Position numbers and translations under genes: made by a program
In this document: in pieces, positions 8,135 through 15,485 of the stretch
Position numbering within the stretch: position 1 is the first letter of the stretch
Layout: each line of letters begins with the position of its first letter
Assembly: GCF_019510245.1 (NCBI RefSeq)
Contig: NZ_JAEKKT010000191.1
Location: 1-46,945, forward strand
Direction: 5' to 3'
DNA length: 46,945 nt
Origin: Streptomyces sp.
Lineage (GTDB): Bacteria > Actinomycetota > Actinomycetes > Streptomycetales > Streptomycetaceae
Notes under the pieces: model-generated
What the model saw: the letters and a program-made list of their open reading frames with translations, nothing else
What the model was told of the DNA's origin: nothing
Database searches by the model: none

Positions 8135-8449
8135 GGAAATCCCCCGCGCTATACGGCTCAGGGCGCCACCGTGTTCAACAGACCCGCGAATTCACGGAGA
8201 TCTCACAGGAAGCGGGCGTCCCGGAGCAGGAGGAACGCGACCGACGGCAACTCCCCGGTGACCCTGCGAATGCAATGGATGCGCGCGAAATGCCGTCCCG
8301 TACGGTCGAGTTCCGAACGCTACGACGAACATCACAAATACGTATCGGACATTAGCCACTTCAACCTTCACACGAGTGACACAAGTTGGCTAAGTTGACG
8401 GGCAAGCCGCTCGGCTCCCCCCGGCGAATCCCGTCGGGCCGCGCGGCCT
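8135..8449. promoter_or_regulatory. Divergent promoter region between DUF1996 and NlpC/P60 genes
   Basis: About 315 bp without a gene. The segment 8325-8400 is strikingly A/T-rich (for example ACAAATACGTATCGGACATT) and most likely contains promoters for both directions. I could not fix -35/-10 elements with confidence. Confidence 0.5.
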
Positions 8450-8601
8450 CCGCCGAGTCCGGTGCCCCTCAGGGGCGGATCCGGAGCCGGGGACCCAACC
8501 GAACCACTGGGGTGAATCGGCCGCCGTCCGCAAGGACAAGGGCCGTAGGGCATGCCTTCCGGATTCCACCGCCCGAACCCGACAGCTAACCCGGTAGGCG
8601 G
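8450..8601 (+). promoter_or_regulatory. Cyclic-di-AMP riboswitch (ydaO/yuaA class)
   Basis: The segment carries the conserved blocks of the ydaO-yuaA RNA in the right order: CCGCCGAGTCC at the 5' base, GGAGCCGGGGACCCAA (8481-8496), GGGGTGAATC, TAGGGC, and CCGAACCCGACAGCTAACC (8574-8592) ending TAGGCGG. The first CCGCC (8450-8454) pairs with the final GGCGG (8597-8601) to form P1. It ends six bases before the AAGGAG ribosome site of the NlpC/P60 gene. In actinobacteria this class precedes cell-wall hydrolase genes, including rpfA, and is known to switch genes off when c-di-AMP is high. The class assignment rests on sequence blocks, not a covariance score. Confidence 0.92.
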
Positions 8602-8626
8602 AGTACGGAAGGAGCACGACCCCTCA

Positions 8627-10918
8627 ATGGCGCCCGAGAGCCGTGACGAGGTTCGACAGCGGATCGACAGCCTCTACGACCAGGCCGAGAACGCCACCGG
8701 GAACTACAACGCCACGCGTGCGATGAGCGGGGGCTCGCGCTCGCGCGGTGTGCCGCTGTTCAAACGTCCCCGTCGCGACGACCCGGGCCTCGACAACATC
8801 GCCCGTGAGTGGTTCGAGGGAGCACGCTCGAAGCTGGGGCCGAGCGTTCCGGCCGCGCTGCCCACCGACCGGCAGCCTGCCCGCCCCGGCCCGCGCCGGC
8901 CCGTCAGCGCCATGGCCGCCGACCTGCTCGGCCAGTTGGAGGACTCCGGCCCGGCCCGGCTGGAGCTGACCGCGGGGCCGTCCGCACAGAGCGAGATCGA
9001 GGTCGTCCGTGAGGTGGCGGCGCGCCCGCAGCTGGAGCTGACGGCGGGGCCTGCCGCGGCGCTGCCCGCGGGGCCTTCCGGTGCGCCCAGGGCGCTGCCC
9101 GCCGCCGGGCCGCAGCAGCCCACGCCGGGTACCTCGAAGACCAAGAACCAGCTCAAGCTCGCCAAGGCGCGCGAGGCGCTGTCCCAGCGCACCGGGCAGC
9201 GCGCGATCGCCGCCCTCGACGCGGTCCCGTCCTCTGCCCCCGCCGCCCAGGCCGCTCCGCCGGCGCCCAGCCCCTGGCCGGCGGCCGACGGCCCGGTCCC
9301 GGCGCGGCAGTGGCAGGCTCCCGCCGTGGGCATACCGAACCAGCGCACCGGCAGCGACTCCTTCCGGACCGACTCCCCCGCCGCCACGCGCGCACTCCCG
9401 GCGGTGACCGAGACGGGCGGCATCCCGATCGTCTCCCCGTCGGACACCGGTACCTTCCGCATCATGACCCCGGGGGGTGCCGACAGCGCCCCGACCCGGG
9501 CCGCCGCGGACTCGGGCGGCTTCCGCGTCATGACCCCGGGCGGCGGGACCTACCAGAGCGCGCCCCCGACGGACGCGGGCGCCGCCCAGGCTCCGGCCCC
9601 GTCCCCCGCCGACACCGGCTCCTTCCGCATCATGACGCCGGGCGCCACGGGCTCCTTCCCGATGCCGACCCCCACCGACGCGGGCGCCTTCCCGACCGCC
9701 GACCCCATGGCGGGCACGAACGTCTTCCCGACCGCGGACGCCATGACGGGCATGAGCATCTTCCCGACCGCGGATCCCATGGCGAGCACAAGCGTCCTCC
9801 CGACGATGGCGCCCACGAATACAAGCGCCTTCCCGGCCGCCGCGCCCGCGAACAGCGGCGCCTTCCCGGCCGTGGCGCCCGCCGTTCCCGCGGCCGCTCC
9901 CGCCCCGGCCCCCGGCCCGATGGACCCCGGCGGCTTCCGGGTCATGTCGCCGAGCGCGGCCGCCGCCTACCCGGACATATCGCCGGTCACCGCCGACACC
10001 GCCTACGGCACCGGCGCGTACCCCGCGGCGGCCCCCGCACAGCCCATGACCGCCATGCCCATGACCGCCATGCCCGCGGCCGCCCCCTTCGCCGCGGCCC
10101 CCGCAGCCGACCTGTCCGGCACTTACGCCCCCGACCTGTCCGGCGGCTACGCGGCAGGCATGCAGCCCGCCGACGGTGCCTACGCCTACGCCGCCACCAT
10201 GGCCATGCCGACGGCGATGGCAGCGCCCGCCGCCGCGATGGCCGCTCCGATGCCCATGCCGGTGGGGGCTCCCATGACAGCGCCCGCGGCGGTACCGATG
10301 GCGGCTCCCATGGCAGCGCCGCTGGCGGCACCCCCGGCACCGGCGATGGCCTCGGCACCGGCGGCCATGATCGCGCCGCCCGAGGCGATGACGGCGCCCG
10401 TGCCCGCCATGGCGATGCCCGCTGCCGCCCCCGCACCGGTGGTCACCGCCCCGCTGCCCACCACGCCGCTGCCCGCCGCGCCCCCGCAGCTCGCCACTCC
10501 GGCGCCCGGCGGCTACGCCCATCCCGGAGTCTTCCTCCAGCCGGGCGTCGGGGCCGAGCCGGGCAAGGCCATGAAGGCGCTGGCGTTCGCCCGGGAGCAG
10601 ATCGGCCGGCCGTGTGTCTGGGGAGCGACGGGACCGGGGGCCTACGACGCCGCCGGCCTGACCCAGGCCGCCTGGCGCGCCGCCGGCGTCACGCTGCCGC
10701 GTACCGCCGCGGAGCAGACCCTGGCCGGCACCCCGATCACGCTGGCCGCCGTCGAACCCGGTGACCTGGTCTTCTTCTTCGACGACGACAGCCACGTCGG
10801 GATCTACGCGGGCGGCGGCACGATGGTGCACGCGCCGAGCCCCGGGGCGCTCATCCGCGAGGAGTCGATCTACAACGCCGGGGAGTCGGCGATCCACCGC
10901 GTGATCCGCCCGGCCTGA
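8627..10918 (+). CDS. NlpC/P60-family protein lacking the catalytic cysteine
   Basis: A 763-residue protein translated from ATG 8627, behind AAGGAG and the c-di-AMP riboswitch. Residues 1-35 resemble the coiled coil of Streptomyces NlpC/P60 hydrolases (VRQRIDSLYDQAENATGNYN), but no signal peptide or membrane segment precedes it. About residues 60-640 are low-complexity Ala/Pro/Met, including four copies of a G-x-F-R-[I/V]-M-[T/S]-P unit. Residues about 645-763 are NlpC/P60. The usual D-C-S-G reads D674-A-A-G677, so the nucleophilic Cys is Ala675, while His723 (SHVGIY) and His735 (VHAPSPG) are kept. A cysteine occurs at 663 (RPCVWG) where Tyr is usual. It is probably a non-catalytic, peptidoglycan-binding or regulatory paralogue. 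Location is uncertain. Confidence 0.88.
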   Translation: MAPESRDEVRQRIDSLYDQAENATGNYNATRAMSGGSRSRGVPLFKRPRRDDPGLDNIAREWFEGARSKLGPSVPAALPTDRQPARPGPRRPVSAMAADLLGQLEDSGPARLELTAGPSAQSEIEVVREVAARPQLELTAGPAAALPAGPSGAPRALPAAGPQQPTPGTSKTKNQLKLAKAREALSQRTGQRAIAALDAVPSSAPAAQAAPPAPSPWPAADGPVPARQWQAPAVGIPNQRTGSDSFRTDSPAATRALPAVTETGGIPIVSPSDTGTFRIMTPGGADSAPTRAAADSGGFRVMTPGGGTYQSAPPTDAGAAQAPAPSPADTGSFRIMTPGATGSFPMPTPTDAGAFPTADPMAGTNVFPTADAMTGMSIFPTADPMASTSVLPTMAPTNTSAFPAAAPANSGAFPAVAPAVPAAAPAPAPGPMDPGGFRVMSPSAAAAYPDISPVTADTAYGTGAYPAAAPAQPMTAMPMTAMPAAAPFAAAPAADLSGTYAPDLSGGYAAGMQPADGAYAYAATMAMPTAMAAPAAAMAAPMPMPVGAPMTAPAAVPMAAPMAAPLAAPPAPAMASAPAAMIAPPEAMTAPVPAMAMPAAAPAPVVTAPLPTTPLPAAPPQLATPAPGGYAHPGVFLQPGVGAEPGKAMKALAFAREQIGRPCVWGATGPGAYDAAGLTQAAWRAAGVTLPRTAAEQTLAGTPITLAAVEPGDLVFFFDDDSHVGIYAGGGTMVHAPSPGALIREESIYNAGESAIHRVIRPA

Positions 10919-10942
10919 CCCCCGTCCCCCTGACCGCCGGGC

Positions 10943-12001
10943 TCAGACTCTCCGCCGCCGGGTGCGCCAGCTCTCGTGGTGGTCCAGGAGGGTCTCCTCG
11001 ACGGGCCGGTAGGCAAGACCCAGTTCGCGGACGCTGCGGCCGTTGTCGACGCGGAAGCGGATGCCGAGGTGCTTGCGTATGTAGTCCTGGGTGAGGCCGA
11101 AGAGCGGGCCCAGGACCCGTACCGGGCCGTGCGGGAGCGCGGTGCGCGGCAGGCGCGGGTCCCAGGGGTGACGGGTGCGGATGATCCGGGACATCTCGTG
11201 GAACGACGTCATCGTCTCGTTGGCCACGATGTAACGGCCGCCCGCCACCGGGTTCTCCGCCGCCGCGATGTGGGCGTCGGCCACGTCGCGGACGTCCGCG
11301 GTGGTGAAGCTGAAGTCCGGGGCGCCGTAGCAGAAGTAGCCCTTGAACAGCTCGTCGAGCAGAAAGAGGCTGCCGGACTCGGAGGCGGGGGTGAGGGAGG
11401 GGCCCAGGATCAGGCCGGGGTTGATCGAGACCATGCGCCAGCGGTCCTGGGCGGCCTCGGCGTCCCAGGCGGCGCGCTCGGCGACCGTCTTGGCGTAGTG
11501 GTAGGGGTTGTTCGCCACCGTGCTGGTGGTGTTGAAGTACTTCTCCGTCAGGACCTCGCCGGCCATCGCGCGGACGTCGGCGTAGTCGCCGAAGATCGCG
11601 CCCACGGTGGAGGTGAAGACCAGGGTCTCCACCCCCGGCGTGCGCTCCACGCTGCCGAGGACGTTGCGGGTGCCGAGCAACGCCGGGTCCACCACGTCCC
11701 GTCGGCCGTCCCTGATCCGTTCCGGCATCAGGAACGGCGAGGCGACGTGGAAGACGGTCGCACAGCCACGGAACGCCGCGTCGAAGGAGCCGTCCGCGAG
11801 CAGGTCGGCCTCGAACAGGGTGAGCCGGCCGGGGAAGGCCTCCTGGAGCTCCCACAGGGGCCGTACCTTCCTCGCGTCGGACGCGCGGCGGACGGTCGCG
11901 CGGACCCGGTAGCCTCGCTCCAGGAGCCGCCGTACCAGATGGCTCCCGACGAATCCGCTGCCGCCGGTCACCGCGACGGCCGTCTCCCCGCGTGCCTGCA
12001 C
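10943..12001 (-). CDS. NAD(P)-dependent epimerase/dehydratase (dihydroflavonol-reductase-like SDR)
   Basis: A 352-residue extended SDR. The Rossmann motif TGGSGFVGSH is at the N-terminus, DLLADGSFDAAFRGCATVFHVASP follows, then FTSTVGAIFG with the catalytic Ser/Thr and the Y-x-x-x-K motif in NPYHYAKT, then the SINPGLILGPSL region. GTG 12001 is preferred, placing the first beta strand about 9 residues in; a longer ATG 12082 would add a basic low-complexity leader. Family members reduce ketones or sugar nucleotides with NADPH in the cytoplasm. The pattern is closest to dihydroflavonol-4-reductase/cinnamoyl-CoA-reductase-like enzymes, but the substrate is unknown. It is convergent with the NlpC/P60 gene and divergent from the FprA gene. 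Confidence 0.9.
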   Translation of the reverse strand: MQARGETAVAVTGGSGFVGSHLVRRLLERGYRVRATVRRASDARKVRPLWELQEAFPGRLTLFEADLLADGSFDAAFRGCATVFHVASPFLMPERIRDGRRDVVDPALLGTRNVLGSVERTPGVETLVFTSTVGAIFGDYADVRAMAGEVLTEKYFNTTSTVANNPYHYAKTVAERAAWDAEAAQDRWRMVSINPGLILGPSLTPASESGSLFLLDELFKGYFCYGAPDFSFTTADVRDVADAHIAAAENPVAGGRYIVANETMTSFHEMSRIIRTRHPWDPRLPRTALPHGPVRVLGPLFGLTQDYIRKHLGIRFRVDNGRSVRELGLAYRPVEETLLDHHESWRTRRRRV

Positions 12002-12136
12002 GCCCTCACCCCTCGCCCTCGGGCCACCGCGCCTCGGTGCGCCGCAGGGGACAGGGTGGTGCATGCGCCGGGCGCCCGCCAAGCACCGGGAGGCCGCGAT
12101 GACGGCCCGGAAGCCATAAGCCGCACCCGATACACG

Positions 12137-12155
12137 TCATAAGATCGGCTTATGA
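12137..12155. promoter_or_regulatory. Inverted repeat TCATAAG-N5-CTTATGA, candidate operator
   Basis: Perfect 7-bp arms separated by ATCGG, in the region shared by the SDR and FprA genes. A further CATAAG half-site lies at 12115-12120. Spacing and position suggest a dimeric regulator site, probably for the SDR gene, whose start is about 135 bp away. The regulator is unknown. Confidence 0.4.
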
Positions 12156-12193
12156 GGTCATAGAGTGGACCCGCGTACTAACTTAGGACTGCC

Positions 12194-12212
12194 TTAGTTT
12201 AGGCTTCCCGTT
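12194..12212 (+). promoter_or_regulatory. Candidate iron box (DmdR1/IdeR/DtxR-type) upstream of the FprA gene
   Basis: TTAGTTTAGGCTTCCCGTT agrees at about 13 of 19 positions with the DtxR-family consensus TTAGGTTAGGCTAACCTAA; its left half is nearly perfect and its right half is degenerate. A second TTAGG occurs just upstream (12183). Iron control of a ferredoxin reductase would be plausible, but the degenerate half leaves doubt. Confidence 0.4.
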
Positions 12213-12248
12213 CGAGATCGCTTGTCCTCACTCGAAGGGAACCTGATC

Positions 12249-13553
12249 ATGCCGCGCCCCCTGCGGGTAGCCATCGTCGGAGCCGGCCCCGCCGGGATCT
12301 ACGCCGCCGACGCGCCCGCCCCGTTCGGCCTGATCCGCTACGGCGTCGCGCCCGACCACCCGCGCATCAAGGGCATCATCACGGCCCTGCACCAGGTGCT
12401 CGACAAGCCGCAGATCCGCCTCTTCGGCAACGTGGACTACCCGACTGACATCAGCCTCGACGACCTGCGCTCCTTCTACGACGCGGTGATCTTCTCGACC
12501 GGCGCCACCGCCGACCGCGAACTGCGGATACCTGGCATCGAGCTGGACGGCTCCTACGGCGCCGCCGACTTCGTCTCCTGGTACGACGGCCACCCGGACG
12601 TGCCGCGCACCTGGCCGCTTCAGGCCGAGAAGGTCGCGGTCCTCGGCGTCGGCAACGTGGCCCTGGACGTGGCCCGCATCCTCGCCAAGACCGCCGACGA
12701 GCTACTGCCGACGGAGATCCCGCCGAACGTCTACGACGGCCTCAAGGCCAACAAGGCCCTCGAGGTCCACGTCTTCGGCCGCCGCGGCCCCGCGCAGGCG
12801 AAGTTCTCCCCGATGGAGCTGCGGGAGCTGGACCACTCCCCCAACATCGAGGTCATCGTGGACCCCGAGGACATCGACTACGACGAGGGCTCGATCGAGA
12901 CCCGGCGCGGCAACAAGCAGGCCGACATGGTCGCCAAGACCCTGGAGAACTGGGCGATCCGCGACGTCGGCGACCGCCCGCACAAGCTCTTCCTGCACTT
13001 CTTCGAGTCGCCGGCCGAGATCCTCGGCGAGGACGGCAGGGTCACCGGGCTGCGCACCGAGCGCACCGCCCTCGACGGCACCGGCAACGTCAAGGGCACC
13101 GGCGAGTTCAAGGACTGGGACGTCACCGCCGTCTACCGCGCGGTCGGCTACCTCTCCGACAAGCTGCCCAAGCTGCCCTGGGACATCGAGTCGGGCACCG
13201 TCCCGGACGAGGGCGGCCGGGTCATCGAGGAGAGCGGCAGCCACCTCCGGTCGACGTACGTGACCGGCTGGATCCGCCGCGGCCCGGTCGGTCTCATCGG
13301 CCACACCAAGGGCGACGCCAACGAGACGGTGTCCAACCTGCTGGACGACTACGCGAACGGCCGGCTGCACACCCCCGAGGCGCCCGCGCCGGAGGCCGTG
13401 GAGGCCTTCCTCGCCGAGCGCGACGTCCGCTACACCACCTGGGAGGGCTGGTACCGGCTGGACGCCGCCGAGAAGGCGCTGGGCGAGCCGCAGGGCCGCG
13501 AGCGCGTCAAGCTCGTCGAGCGCGAGGACATGCTCCGCGAGAGTGGCGCGTGA
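12249..13553 (+). CDS. fprA: Ferredoxin--NADP reductase, FprA/adrenodoxin-reductase type, with an internal deletion
   Basis: A 434-residue flavoprotein of the FprA family: RVAIVGAGPAGIYAADA (FAD dinucleotide fold), FGLIRYGVAPDHPRIK, an NADP-binding GVGNVALDVARIL, the FGRRGPAQAKF loop, and the C-terminal VTGWIRRGPVGLIGHTKGDA. FprA passes electrons between NADPH and ferredoxins, for example for cytochromes P450. ATG 12249 follows GAAGGGA. Compared with M. tuberculosis FprA (about 456 aa as I recall it), about 22 residues are missing between YAADA and PAPFGL (near 12311). This removes the second beta strand and the acidic residue that normally holds the FAD ribose. The frame is otherwise intact. 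FAD binding may be impaired, or the gap may be an assembly artefact. Confidence 0.9.
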   Translation: MPRPLRVAIVGAGPAGIYAADAPAPFGLIRYGVAPDHPRIKGIITALHQVLDKPQIRLFGNVDYPTDISLDDLRSFYDAVIFSTGATADRELRIPGIELDGSYGAADFVSWYDGHPDVPRTWPLQAEKVAVLGVGNVALDVARILAKTADELLPTEIPPNVYDGLKANKALEVHVFGRRGPAQAKFSPMELRELDHSPNIEVIVDPEDIDYDEGSIETRRGNKQADMVAKTLENWAIRDVGDRPHKLFLHFFESPAEILGEDGRVTGLRTERTALDGTGNVKGTGEFKDWDVTAVYRAVGYLSDKLPKLPWDIESGTVPDEGGRVIEESGSHLRSTYVTGWIRRGPVGLIGHTKGDANETVSNLLDDYANGRLHTPEAPAPEAVEAFLAERDVRYTTWEGWYRLDAAEKALGEPQGRERVKLVEREDMLRESGA

Positions 13554-13575
13554 GGCACTGAGACGTGACGGGTGA

Positions 13576-13609
13576 GAGGGGGGCCGACGCACTGCCGTCG
13601 GCCCCCCTC
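13576..13609 (+). terminator. Terminator hairpin after the FprA gene
   Basis: Perfect 14-bp arms, GAGGGGGGCCGACG and CGTCGGCCCCCCTC, with a 6-nt loop, 23 bp past the stop codon. Confidence 0.85.
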
Positions 13610-13629
13610 CCCTGCTTCCCGGCGGTGTG

Positions 13630-13671
13630 AACGGGGCCCGCCCCGAAGCGGATGGACGGGCGGGCCCCGTT
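13630..13671. terminator. Second hairpin following the FprA terminator
   Basis: Perfect 14-bp arms AACGGGGCCCGCCC and GGGCGGGCCCCGTT around a 14-nt loop, 20 bp after the first hairpin. It is probably a back-up terminator. Confidence 0.65.
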
Positions 13672-13856
13672 CGCCGCACCATTGTCCGGGGCCGGGCGGA
13701 TCGGGGGCACGGGTGAACCGGCGTCGCATGGCGCACTCGGTTCGCACCCCGGGTGCGGGGCGCACTCGCCGCGCGCGGGCGGCCCCCGGCCTATGAGACG
13801 CACTCCCCGGCGGTGATACTGGAGGACGCACTCCTCTCCCACCAGCAGATTGGCCC

Positions 13857-15008
13857 ATGTCGAACTCCGCCGCCGACCGTGCCGTCCTTCCGCCGACCGT
13901 CTGGGCCGCCCGCGGCCGCCACACGGGTCCGGACTCCGAGGAGGTGATCCGCAGGATCCTGCGCAGCCGCAAGGAGACCGGAGTCCTCGACGACTTCGCC
14001 GAACCCCCCGTGCCGGAGGACTCCGTCCGGCGCGTCTTCGAGGCCCGCTGGCGCGTCGACGACGGCACTGTGACGGTGCGCGCCCGGCTGGTCCTCGCCG
14101 TCGACCCGCAGGGCCGGCAGGCGGGGCGGGAGTGGCAGCTCCTCGCCGAGGCCGACCGCCCCTGGGACGAGTCCTGGCCCTCTCCGGCGGTGATGTTCTG
14201 GCCCGACGGCGAGGAGGCCGGTGACGGCGGCGAGGCCGCCTGGGACTACCACCCGGCGGTGGCGGGCGTCAGGCTCCGCACGGTCAACCCGCTGCCCGCC
14301 GACGACAAGGACATGCGCCGGGTGCTGCGGGACGCGGCGAAGGACGCCTGGTGCGTCAACCTCGTCGTCCACGAGGCGATGACCCCCGACGCGCTCGGCC
14401 GGCTGCCACTGGTCCGGCAGCTGCCGCCCGGCCTCGCGCACCGCGTCGTGGAACACCGGGCCGCGCCCCAGCAGTTCCGCGCCGTCAACTGGGCGCTGCG
14501 CGACCTCGGGGTCGAGATCCCGCGCGGCGGCGCCGTCCTGCTGCCCCCGGACCCGGCGCCGTCGGACTACGACGCGCAGGAGTACGCGGTGCGCAGCGTC
14601 TTCCTGGACGGCTCGGAGCCCACCGAACTCATCGCGGCCGTCCGCCGGTTCGCCGCGCTGCCGAAGCCCGCGCCGCAGGGCGCCGAGGAGGCACTGGCGG
14701 ATCTGCGGGACAACTGGACCCTGATGACGCTGGAGGAGGAGCTGGCCCGCGAGCGCAGGCGCGTCGCGCAGTACGCCGAGGCGCTGGAGGCCATGACCAG
14801 GTCCCGCGACCTGTACCGGGAGGCCGCCGAGCGGGCCGACGAGGCGCTCGCCGCCCTCCGCGACGCCCCCGCCCCGTCCGCACCGGAACCCCAACCCGCC
14901 TCCCCTTTGCAGCAGTTGACCCGCGTCTTCAAGGGACTGCGGCCCCCCAGGGAGAGTGCCGGCCCGACGGCCATGCCCGAGGACGAAACCGGGAAGACGG
15001 ACCAGTGA
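13857..15008 (+). CDS. Hypothetical protein with C-terminal coiled coil
   Basis: A 383-residue protein with no motif I recognise. Residues about 1-280 are a mixed alpha/beta region rich in Trp and acidic residues (for example FEARWRVDDGTVTVRARLVLAV and WDESWPSPAVMFWPDG). Residues about 285-335 form a heptad-rich coiled coil (TLEEELARERRRVAQYAEAL), followed by a polar, proline-rich tail. No signal peptide or membrane segment is present, so it is probably cytoplasmic. A DUF1232 membrane-protein gene follows after 40 bp on the same strand and is probably co-transcribed. Codon use is typical of the genome, which supports a real gene. No function is assigned. Confidence 0.75.
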   Translation: MSNSAADRAVLPPTVWAARGRHTGPDSEEVIRRILRSRKETGVLDDFAEPPVPEDSVRRVFEARWRVDDGTVTVRARLVLAVDPQGRQAGREWQLLAEADRPWDESWPSPAVMFWPDGEEAGDGGEAAWDYHPAVAGVRLRTVNPLPADDKDMRRVLRDAAKDAWCVNLVVHEAMTPDALGRLPLVRQLPPGLAHRVVEHRAAPQQFRAVNWALRDLGVEIPRGGAVLLPPDPAPSDYDAQEYAVRSVFLDGSEPTELIAAVRRFAALPKPAPQGAEEALADLRDNWTLMTLEEELARERRRVAQYAEALEAMTRSRDLYREAAERADEALAALRDAPAPSAPEPQPASPLQQLTRVFKGLRPPRESAGPTAMPEDETGKTDQ

Positions 15009-15048
15009 GAGACCCCGGGCCGGATCGGGGCCGGACGACAGGACAGCC

Positions 15049-15333
15049 ATGGACACCACCACGACCGTGCTCGTGATCTGCGCGATCGTCGCCGCGGCCC
15101 TGCTGGCCGGCGCCGTCGCCCTCCTCGTACGCCTGGTCCGCACCCGGCGCACCCTGCGCCGGGCCGGCCTGCCCACCGGCTCGCGCTGGGTGTTCTGGGG
15201 CGCCGTCCTGTACCTGGTGCTCCCCACCGACCTGCTGCCCGACCCGATCTACCTGGACGACATCGGCGTCCTGCTCCTGGCCCTGCGCTCGATGCGCGCG
15301 GCCCTGCCGGCGGCGGAGGAGCCGGAGCTCTGA
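15049..15333 (+). CDS. DUF1232 (YkvA-like) small membrane protein
   Basis: A 94-residue protein from ATG 15049. A hydrophobic N-terminal segment (about residues 5-28) is followed by a basic stretch (RTRRTLRRAG) and then the DUF1232 core WVFWGAVLYLVLPTDLLPDPIYLDDIGV, whose L-P-x-D-x-x-P-D pattern is the family hallmark. The core probably forms a second membrane-associated helix pair. A longer frame from 14956 overlaps the previous gene and lacks support. Family function is unknown. It is likely co-transcribed with the preceding coiled-coil gene. Confidence 0.85.
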   Translation: MDTTTTVLVICAIVAAALLAGAVALLVRLVRTRRTLRRAGLPTGSRWVFWGAVLYLVLPTDLLPDPIYLDDIGVLLLALRSMRAALPAAEEPEL

Positions 15334-15485
15334 CCCGTCGCCCACGCGGTGCATGTTCACCGTGACGGCCCGGAGGTTCCGGTGCGGTCCCGGGCGGCTC
15401 GTGCCGCGGGGGTGCGTTTTCGGGCCGTCGTGACGCATTCTTGCTGTGTCACCCACCCGGCGGTGCGTGGACGAGGCAGGAACCG

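Larger units (their letters stand above)
13554..13856. other. 303-bp intergenic region with tandem hairpins
   Basis: It contains two strong hairpins (listed separately) and then about 185 bp of GC-rich sequence leading to the next gene, with no convincing gene on either strand. Confidence 0.5.

Noticed and set aside
6140..8398. Plus-strand frame of 752 codons opposite the DUF1996 gene
   Set aside because: Gly/Arg/Val shadow product. The minus-strand gene has signal peptide, DUF1996 and sorting signal.
8552..8626. Upstream in-frame ATG for the NlpC/P60 gene
   Set aside because: It lies within the c-di-AMP aptamer and lacks a ribosome site, whereas ATG 8627 has AAGGAG upstream.
13630..13671. 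tRNA-like structure
   Set aside because: A simple long hairpin without cloverleaf arms or a TTCGA/TTCAA T-loop.
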